DNA of 35,109 nucleotides from Hydrogenothermaceae bacterium (lineage in GTDB: Bacteria; Aquificota; Aquificia; Aquificales; Hydrogenothermaceae): positions 1 through 35,109 of the forward strand of contig WFXI01000236.1 in the NCBI GenBank assembly GCA_015490675.1, in the 5' to 3' direction. Positions 28,981 through 35,109 of this stretch are shown here, piece by piece (the first letter of the stretch is position 1; the number at the start of each line of letters is the position of its first letter). The translations under genes and the position numbers were made by a program. A model generated the notes under the pieces. It was not told the DNA's origin and did no database searches. It was given only the letters and a program-made list of their open reading frames with translations.

Positions 28981-30993
28981 ATGTCTGAATGTAAATTTTC
29001 AGATATTGATACTCTATGTGTCAATACTATCAGAGTTCTTTCCTTAGACCAAGTTCAAACTGCAAAATCAGGACATCCAGGAATGCCACTTGGAGCTGCA
29101 CCTGTAGCTTATGTTCTATGGGATAGATTTTTAAAACACAACCCGAAAAATCCAAACTGGTTTAATAGAGATAGATTTATACTTTCTGCTGGACATGCTT
29201 CTGCTCTTTTATACTCTCTGCTCCATTTGTATGGATATGATTTACCTCTTGAAGAATTAAAAAGATTTAGACAGTGGGGAAGTAAAACACCAGGACATCC
29301 AGAATATGGGCATACTCCAGGAGTAGAAGCTACAACTGGACCATTAGGACAGGGATTTGGAATGGGCGTTGGTATGGCAATAGCTGAATGTTATATGGCT
29401 AATTACTTTAATAGAGATGGATTTAATGTAGTTGACCATTATACCTACGCCCTTGTATCAGATGGAGATTTAATGGAAGGAATTTCTTATGAAGCTGCTG
29501 CATTGGCAGGTAGATTAAAACTTGGAAAACTCATCTATATTTATGATGATAATGGAATAACAATAGATGGAAAAACAGATATTGCATGGAATGAAGATAT
29601 AGAACTTCGTTTTAAGGCAGCTGGATGGCATGTAATAACAGTTCCAGATGGAAATGATTTAGAAGCAGTTTATGGAGCTATAAAAGCTGCTCAAGATGAA
29701 AAAGAAAAACCATCTTTAATAAGAGTAAAAACCCACATTGGTTGTTGCTCTCCAAAACAGGATAATCCAGCTGTTCACGGAGCACCTATGTCAGATGAAG
29801 AAGCTAAAGCTACAAAGAAAGCTTTTGGATTTCCTGAAGATAAGATGTTTTATATTCCAGAAGAAGCTTTAAATCACTTTAGAGAAGCTATAGAAAGAGG
29901 AAAAAAGCAGGAAGAAGAATGGAACAAAATGTTTTCCGAATATGAAAGGGCATATCCAGAGCTTGCAAAGGAATTTAAACAATGGATAAATGGAGAACTT
30001 CCAGAAGATTTATTTGATGATATGCCACAATTTGAAGCAGGAAAATCTGTAGCAACAAGATCTGCTTCTGGGGAAGTTTTAAATAAACTTGCAGATAAAT
30101 TACCTAATATAATTGGTGGTTCTGCAGACTTAGCATCTTCAAATAAAGTTGTTTTAAAAGGGAAAGGAGACTTTTATTGCGATAGTCCTTCAGGGAGAAA
30201 TATCCATTTTGGTATTAGAGAACATGCTATGGGAACTGCTGTAAATGGAATGGCACTTCATGGAGGAATAATACCTTTTGGAGCTACATTCTTTGTTTTT
30301 ACAAACTACATGAGAGCATCTATTAGACTAGCAGCACTTATGGACATACACTCTATCTTTGTATTTACCCACGATAGTATTGGTGTTGGAGAAGATGGTC
30401 CAACACATCAGCCTATAGAGCACTTAATGGCATTTAGAATTATGCCAAATATGACCTTAATAAGACCTGCAGATGCAAATGAAACAGTAAAAGCCTGGGA
30501 AATAGCTATAAAAAGGAAAAAACCTGTAATGCTTGTTTTAACAAGACAAAATGTTCCCGTAATTGATAAGTCTAAATACCCTGTTGGAGAAGGGGTAGAA
30601 AAGGGAGCTTACTTATTAGTTGAATATGAAAATCCAGATGTGGTTTTAATTGGTACAGGTTCAGAAGTTCATCTTTGTATAGAAGCTTCAGAGAAATTAA
30701 AAGAAAAAAGTATAAAGGCAAATGTAGTTTCTATGCCTTCTTGGGAATTGTTCTTTGAACAGGATAAAGAATACCAAAATAAAGTAATACCTAAAGATGT
30801 TCCAAAAGTTGTAGTTGAAGCAGGAGTAAAAACTGGTTGGAGAGATGTTGTTGGAGAAAATGCAGTTATAATAGGACTTGAAGGATATGGAGCTTCTGCA
30901 CCTGGAAATGTTCTAATGGAAAAGTTTGGTTTTACTGTAGAAAATGTAGTAAATAATGCTCTAGAAATTCTAAATCAAAAAGTAACTAACTAA
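28981..30993 (+). CDS. tkt: Transketolase
   Basis: Transketolase moves two-carbon units in the pentose phosphate and Calvin-type pathways. The 670-residue protein has GHPGMPLGAAPVAYVLW near residue 31, the thiamine-diphosphate motif GDGDLMEG-like SDGDLMEGISYEAA (160-173) with N191 in YDDNG, and the pyrimidine-domain IREHAMGTAVNGMALHG. The end carries a C-terminal domain with VSMPSWELFFEQ. A GAGG site is 5' of the ATG. It lies 48 bases after der and has a terminator at its end. Confidence 0.97.
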   Translation: MSECKFSDIDTLCVNTIRVLSLDQVQTAKSGHPGMPLGAAPVAYVLWDRFLKHNPKNPNWFNRDRFILSAGHASALLYSLLHLYGYDLPLEELKRFRQWGSKTPGHPEYGHTPGVEATTGPLGQGFGMGVGMAIAECYMANYFNRDGFNVVDHYTYALVSDGDLMEGISYEAAALAGRLKLGKLIYIYDDNGITIDGKTDIAWNEDIELRFKAAGWHVITVPDGNDLEAVYGAIKAAQDEKEKPSLIRVKTHIGCCSPKQDNPAVHGAPMSDEEAKATKKAFGFPEDKMFYIPEEALNHFREAIERGKKQEEEWNKMFSEYERAYPELAKEFKQWINGELPEDLFDDMPQFEAGKSVATRSASGEVLNKLADKLPNIIGGSADLASSNKVVLKGKGDFYCDSPSGRNIHFGIREHAMGTAVNGMALHGGIIPFGATFFVFTNYMRASIRLAALMDIHSIFVFTHDSIGVGEDGPTHQPIEHLMAFRIMPNMTLIRPADANETVKAWEIAIKRKKPVMLVLTRQNVPVIDKSKYPVGEGVEKGAYLLVEYENPDVVLIGTGSEVHLCIEASEKLKEKSIKANVVSMPSWELFFEQDKEYQNKVIPKDVPKVVVEAGVKTGWRDVVGENAVIIGLEGYGASAPGNVLMEKFGFTVENVVNNALEILNQKVTN

Positions 30994-31002
30994 AAAAATC
31001 TC

Positions 31003-31025
31003 AGGGGGGTTTTATTCCCCTTTTT
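31003..31025 (+). terminator. Intrinsic terminator after transketolase
   Basis: A run of six Gs (31004-31009) pairs with CCCC (31017-31020), with one flanking A-T pair, then TTTTT (31021-31025). It starts about 10 bases after the transketolase stop codon. The short but G-rich stem followed directly by five Ts fits an intrinsic terminator. Confidence 0.75.
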
Positions 31026-31038
31026 CACAAAAATTTCC

Positions 31039-31066
31039 TTGCAAGTTTAACAATTTAATGTATAGT
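31039..31066 (+). promoter_or_regulatory. Candidate hemN promoter
   Basis: TTGCAA (31039-31044), 16-base spacer, TATAGT (31061-31066), 35 bases before the hemN ATG. It follows the transketolase terminator directly, where a new transcript would be expected to begin. The motif match is fair. Confidence 0.5.
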
Positions 31067-31101
31067 ATATTTTTAACCACTAACTATATGGAGATTTAAA
31101 A

Positions 31102-32487
31102 ATGTCTGTTTTGCCTCAAGATGTTAAGTTTGACATAGATTTAATCAAAAAGTATGCAAAACCTGCCCCAAGATACACAAGTTATCCAACAGCTCAAGAA
31201 TTTACAGAAGAATTTACTGCAGAAGACTATAAGCAAAAACTAATAGAGTCAAATGAAAGGAAAACACCTTTATCTTTATATTTTCATATACCATTTTGTG
31301 AGGAAGCCTGTCATTTTTGTGGATGTAATGTAATTATCACACGAAGAAAAGAAGTTTCTAATCCATATTTAGAGCATGTATATAAAGAAATGGATATAGC
31401 TTCTAAATATATAGATAAAGATAGAAAAGTCGTTCAACTACACTGGGGAGGAGGAACACCTAATTACTTAGAAGATGACCAAACAGTCCATCTATTTAAT
31501 GAAATAAAGAAAAGATTTAACTTTGACGAAAATGCAGAAATTTCTATAGAAATAGACCCGAGACATGTAGATAGAGACAGGATATTCTTACTTAGAGAAC
31601 TTGGATTTAATAGAATAAGTTTTGGAATTCAGGATTTTAATCCAAAAGTGCAACAGGCTGTTAATAGAATTCAACCAGAGGAAATGATATTTAATGTAAT
31701 GAGATGGATTAGGGAAGCTGAATTTGAAAGTGTAAATATAGATTTAATATATGGTCTTCCATATCAAACACTGGAAACATTCACAGACACAGTAGAAAAA
31801 ACTATAAAATTAAATCCCGATAGAATAGCAAACTTTAACTTCGCTTATGTACCATGGCTAAAAAGACTTCAAAGAATGATAGACCCAAAAACTTTACCTC
31901 CTCCAGAAGAAAAACTAGAAATTTTAAAAATGACGATAGATAAGCTAACAAAAGCAGGATACATATTTATAGGAATGGACCATTTTGCAAAACCTGATGA
32001 TGAACTTGCCGTAGCACAGAGAGAAAGAACATTGCATAGAAACTTTCAAGGATATACTACCCACGCAGAGGCAGAACTTATAGGTTTTGGAGCAACATCT
32101 ATAAGTATGCTATATGACGCATATGCACAGAATGCAAAAACATTAAGAGATTACTACGAACCAATAGAAAGAGGAGAACTTCCAACTTTAAGGGGAGTAA
32201 AACTAAACGAAGATGATATTATTAGAAGAGATGTAATTATGAGACTAATGTCTCATTTTCAACTTTACAAGGGAGAAATTGAAGAAAAATATAATATAAA
32301 CTTTGATGAATACTTTGCAGAAGAGTTAGAAAGATTAAAAGAGCAAGAACAAGATGGTCTTTTAAAAATATACAAAGATAGAATAGATGTTACCCCAGCA
32401 GGAAGACTTTTAATAAGAAACATAGCAGTTAACTTTGACATTTACACAATGGCTAAAAAAGAAAAAAGATTCTCACAGGCTATTTAA
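31102..32487 (+). CDS. hemN: Oxygen-independent coproporphyrinogen III oxidase
   Basis: HemN is a radical SAM enzyme that makes protoporphyrinogen IX without oxygen, for heme synthesis. The 4Fe-4S ligands are C66, C70 and C73 in FCEEACHFCGC. The N-terminus PAPRYTSYPTAQEF and HWGGGTPNYL belong to true HemN rather than HemW. A length of 461 residues is normal. The C-terminal region includes FIGMDHFAKPDDELAVAQ, conserved in the family. The di-heme lipoprotein in the window would need heme, though the two are not adjacent. Confidence 0.96.
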   Translation: MSVLPQDVKFDIDLIKKYAKPAPRYTSYPTAQEFTEEFTAEDYKQKLIESNERKTPLSLYFHIPFCEEACHFCGCNVIITRRKEVSNPYLEHVYKEMDIASKYIDKDRKVVQLHWGGGTPNYLEDDQTVHLFNEIKKRFNFDENAEISIEIDPRHVDRDRIFLLRELGFNRISFGIQDFNPKVQQAVNRIQPEEMIFNVMRWIREAEFESVNIDLIYGLPYQTLETFTDTVEKTIKLNPDRIANFNFAYVPWLKRLQRMIDPKTLPPPEEKLEILKMTIDKLTKAGYIFIGMDHFAKPDDELAVAQRERTLHRNFQGYTTHAEAELIGFGATSISMLYDAYAQNAKTLRDYYEPIERGELPTLRGVKLNEDDIIRRDVIMRLMSHFQLYKGEIEEKYNINFDEYFAEELERLKEQEQDGLLKIYKDRIDVTPAGRLLIRNIAVNFDIYTMAKKEKRFSQAI

Positions 32488-32498
32488 GGAGAGGATAG

Positions 32499-33158
32499 AT
32501 GAAGATGGTTGTATATTTAGCTTTATTTTTATTTAGCTTTACTTTTGCATATGAAGAAGGACAACTTATAGGTAAAAAAGCTCCAGATTTTACATTTTTA
32601 GGAGAGGAGTGTATTTACTATCCAACAGATATTTATTACAGAGAGAACGGAGAAATTAAGAAAAGATGTAAAGAATACCATCTAAAAGATATACTCAAAA
32701 AAGGAAAACCAGTTGTTATTATATTTTGGGCAATCGGAGATAGGGCTGGAACTTACTATTTCTTACCTGAAATGAATAAACTTTATGATAAATATAAAGA
32801 TAAAGTAGAATTTATGGCAGTATTACTTTCAAAGTCCGACGGTAAGGAAGTTCAGGAAGCAAAAAAATTCATTCCTCTAAAAATTCCAGTTTATAGAGCT
32901 TATAGTGACGCAATAGTTAACTACAATATATCTAAAATTGATGTTCCTTATTTAGTATTTATAACTCCAGATGGAAAAATCCAAAGAGTTTTACTTAGAC
33001 CAGAATCAACCACAAGATTAATAGAAGATAAAGAAGGAGTTCACAATTATAAACCAACAAAAGAACAACTATCTCAAGATAGATTTGCAATTCATAAAGA
33101 TATAATAGCCCAAAGTATCAAAGACATAGAAAAATTCATACAACAACTAATTAAATAA
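32499..33158 (+). CDS. Exported thioredoxin-fold protein without the CxxC active site
   Basis: A 219-residue protein with a signal sequence (VVYLALFLFSFTFA, to about residue 17) and a TlpA/peroxiredoxin-like fold. GKKAPDF (25-31) opens the domain, VVIIFWAIGDRAGTYYFLPEMNKLY (72-96) is the region that normally holds WCxxC, and the cis-Pro loop VPYLVFITPDGKIQ (149-162) is kept. The CxxC position reads GDRAG, so the usual redox cysteines are lost; C38 and C57 lie in an insert. It may bind rather than reduce partners. It sits 11 bases after hemN and one base before waaF-like. Confidence 0.82.
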   Translation: MKMVVYLALFLFSFTFAYEEGQLIGKKAPDFTFLGEECIYYPTDIYYRENGEIKKRCKEYHLKDILKKGKPVVIIFWAIGDRAGTYYFLPEMNKLYDKYKDKVEFMAVLLSKSDGKEVQEAKKFIPLKIPVYRAYSDAIVNYNISKIDVPYLVFITPDGKIQRVLLRPESTTRLIEDKEGVHNYKPTKEQLSQDRFAIHKDIIAQSIKDIEKFIQQLIK

Positions 33159-34159
33159 TGAAATTTGTTATCTGGCAAACTGCCTTCTTAGGGGATTTAA
33201 TCTTAACTACTCCCCTTATTTCTTCTTTGAAGGCTTTATATCCAGATAGCCATATATCACTAATAGCAAAGCCTTTTGGAAAAGAAGTTTTAAAAAATAA
33301 TCCTTACTTAGATGAACTAATAATTTTTGATAAAAAAAAGCAGTCTACGTTTTCATTAATAAAAAAACTTAAAGTATCAAAATTTGATATAGCAATTTCA
33401 CCTCATAGGTCTCACAGAGCTTCATATTCCCTATTTTTAGCAAGGATTCCAGAAAGAATAGGCTTTGATAAAGCAGGTTTTTCTTTTTTATACACAAAAA
33501 GGGCAAAACATACATTTGATGGAACCCACGAAATAGATAGGAACTTCAGACTTTTGGAGTTTTTACCTAATTTTGATAAAAATAAACTTCAAAAGTATCC
33601 TCAAATTTTCTTAACAGAAGAAGAAAACAATTTTTATAAAAACTTTACCCTTGAAAAAAACAATTACATTGTAGTTGCTCCAGGTTCAAAATGGCAAACA
33701 AAAAAATGGACAGAAGAAGGTTTTAGAGAAGTTATAAAAAGATTATCAGAGGATTTTAAAATAGTTTTAATTGGAGGAAAAGAAGACATTCAAACATCAG
33801 AAAAAATTTTGGAAGGTTTAAATATTAAAAATATAATAAATATAACAGGAAAAACTAATCTAAGACAAAGTTTTTCAATAATAAAAAATGCGAAGGCATT
33901 AATATCTAATGACTCTGCACCTGTTCATATGGCAGTTGCATTTAACACACCAGTTGTTGATATATATGGTCCAACAACAACAGATTTAGGGTTTTACCCT
34001 TATAGAAATGGAATTGTAGTAGAAATAAAAAACTTAAATTGTAGACCTTGCGGATTACACGGACATAATCAATGTCCAGAAAAGCATTTTAAGTGTATGA
34101 AGTTGATTTCACCAGATATGGTAATAAATTCTCTAGAAAAACTTTTATCAAGGAATTAA
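33158..34159 (+). CDS. ADP-heptose:LPS heptosyltransferase (GT9 family)
   Basis: A 333-residue GT9 glycosyltransferase. The N-terminal GDLILTTPLISSLKALYPD (12-30) and the C-terminal NDSAPVHMAVAFNTPVVDIYGPT (from 251) are the family nucleotide-sugar and acceptor motifs. VAPGSKWQTKKW lies in the middle. It most resembles WaaF-type heptosyltransferase II, which adds heptose to the LPS inner core; WaaC cannot be excluded. C-terminal cysteines (NCRPCG, then CPEKHFKC) follow the family pattern. The ATG overlaps the previous stop codon. Confidence 0.9.
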   Translation: MKFVIWQTAFLGDLILTTPLISSLKALYPDSHISLIAKPFGKEVLKNNPYLDELIIFDKKKQSTFSLIKKLKVSKFDIAISPHRSHRASYSLFLARIPERIGFDKAGFSFLYTKRAKHTFDGTHEIDRNFRLLEFLPNFDKNKLQKYPQIFLTEEENNFYKNFTLEKNNYIVVAPGSKWQTKKWTEEGFREVIKRLSEDFKIVLIGGKEDIQTSEKILEGLNIKNIINITGKTNLRQSFSIIKNAKALISNDSAPVHMAVAFNTPVVDIYGPTTTDLGFYPYRNGIVVEIKNLNCRPCGLHGHNQCPEKHFKCMKLISPDMVINSLEKLLSRN

Positions 34160-35109
34160 ATGAGATTAACATTTAAAGATAAACAAGAATATAAAAACTA
34201 CTTTTTACCTCTTATAGAAGCAGAAAGAAAAGCAGAAAAAGAATTTCATATTAATGAAATAAAGAAATTATCAGGAAAAGAAAGAGAAAAGAAAGGAAGA
34301 GCAATATTAAACTGTAAAGCAAAATTTTTAGGAGATTATATAGGAGGTTTTTATCTATACAAATTCTCAAGGAGTCAAATGCCTAAACATCAAATAAATG
34401 TTGGAGATTTAGTTCTTGTAAGTAAAAAAAATCCTCTAAAAGATGGAATTGAAGCAACAGTTTTAGAGAAAGGAAGTAAATATTTAACTTTAGTTATATC
34501 TCAAAAATTAAATGTAAAACCAAAATATAGAATAGACCTTTATGTAAATGACATTACCTTTAAAAGAATGGAAGAAGCTTTAGAAGATTTTACCAACAAC
34601 AAAAACACCTTTAATGAAGAGATAATTTTAGGCAAAAAGAAGCCAGAATATACAGATAACAATTTAAATATAGAGTTTCAAAACAAAAACTTAAATCAGT
34701 ATCAAAAAGAAGCAGTAGAAAAATCAATCTTTGCAAAAGAACTTTTTCTGATTCACGGTCCACCAGGAACAGGTAAAACAACAACTTTAATAGAAAGTAT
34801 TATTCAGCATATAAAATTAGGAAAGAAAATATTAGCCACTGCAGATAGCAATACTGCTGTAGATAATTTAGTTGAGGGACTTTTAAAATACAATGTTAAT
34901 CTAGTAAGAATAGGACATCCAGCAAGAGTTAGAGAAGATATTTTGTCTCAATCTTTAGATATAAAGTTAACCAAGCACAAAAAATATCAAAAAATTAGAG
35001 AATTAGAAAATAAAATTCAAAAACTAAAAGCAGAACAAGAACAATTCCAAAAACCAGTTCCATCAAAAAGAAGAGGGTTAACAGATGAAGAAATTGTTAT
35101 GTATGCAAA
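34160..35109 (+). CDS. SF1 DNA/RNA helicase, UPF1/IGHMBP2-like (5' part)
   Basis: Starts directly after the heptosyltransferase stop codon and runs off the window after 316 codons. The Walker A GPPGTGKT is at residues 200-207 in LFLIHGPPGTGKTTTLIES, preceded by LNQYQKEAVEKSIFAKE (Q motif), followed by LATADSNTAVDNLVEGL (motif Ia). The N-terminal part has a small beta-rich domain (NVGDLVLVSKK ... IEATVLEKGSKYLTLVIS), similar to domain 1B of IGHMBP2. A coiled-coil stretch (LENKIQKLKAEQEQ) begins near the window end. Confidence 0.92.
   Translation, partial: MRLTFKDKQEYKNYFLPLIEAERKAEKEFHINEIKKLSGKEREKKGRAILNCKAKFLGDYIGGFYLYKFSRSQMPKHQINVGDLVLVSKKNPLKDGIEATVLEKGSKYLTLVISQKLNVKPKYRIDLYVNDITFKRMEEALEDFTNNKNTFNEEIILGKKKPEYTDNNLNIEFQNKNLNQYQKEAVEKSIFAKELFLIHGPPGTGKTTTLIESIIQHIKLGKKILATADSNTAVDNLVEGLLKYNVNLVRIGHPARVREDILSQSLDIKLTKHKKYQKIRELENKIQKLKAEQEQFQKPVPSKRRGLTDEEIVMYA

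Overview
The window is about 35 kb of AT-rich bacterial chromosome (low-to-mid 30s % GC by eye). The sequence suggests a thermophilic member of the Aquificota, most likely a Hydrogenothermaceae relative (Sulfurihydrogenibium, Persephonella or similar). This rests on the low GC, Lys/Glu/Ile-rich proteins, tuf directly upstream of rpsJ, a zinc-type S14, an archaeal-type prefoldin subunit in a bacterium, and a Gram-negative envelope (porin, lipoprotein, heptosyltransferase). The assignment is inference; no search was run.

Positions 1-15652 (+) hold one nearly gapless operon: the 3' end of tuf, then the S10-spc-alpha ribosomal cluster (rpsJ, rplC, rplD, rplW, rplB, rpsS, rplV, rpsC, rplP, rpmC, rpsQ, rplN, rplX, rplE, rpsN, rpsH, rplF, rplR, rpsE, rpmD, rplO), secY, adk, map, infA, rpmJ, rpsM, rpsK, rpsD, rpoA, rplQ and a YggT-family gene. 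Genes are 0-27 bases apart or overlap. The only real break is 83 bases before rplN, which may hold an internal promoter. rpmD (59 codons) and rpmJ (37 codons) are short but clear.

Positions 15649-18742 hold a convergent two-gene unit of unknown function (a membrane protein with a possible GAF-like tail, and an unknown soluble protein), then a divergent aldo/keto reductase and a gamma-glutamylcyclotransferase-like gene.

Positions 18748-21709 (-) are the most unusual part. In transcription order they hold an unrecognised 230-residue protein, a protein resembling CRISPR RAMP (Csm5-type) proteins with no CRISPR context, prefoldin alpha, a 57-residue ORF that looks like a prefoldin beta with almost no coiled coil, and a secreted YfdX-family protein. 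A strong intrinsic terminator lies inside the small prefoldin-beta-like ORF. This is the best candidate for an undescribed system.

Positions 21882-27481 hold envelope and redox genes around a shared divergent promoter region. Leftward are a porin, a DUF2325 protein with a Cys cluster, and a large di-heme lipoprotein. Rightward are a secreted FMN-binding protein and two related 4-TM proteins. A secreted rhodanese converges on them.

Positions 27586-35109 (+) hold der, transketolase, hemN, a secreted thioredoxin-fold protein that has lost its CxxC, a waaF-like heptosyltransferase, and the 5' part of an SF1 (UPF1/IGHMBP2-like) helicase cut by the window edge. I saw no tRNA, rRNA, IS element or CRISPR array, and no gene-free stretch longer than about 180 bases.
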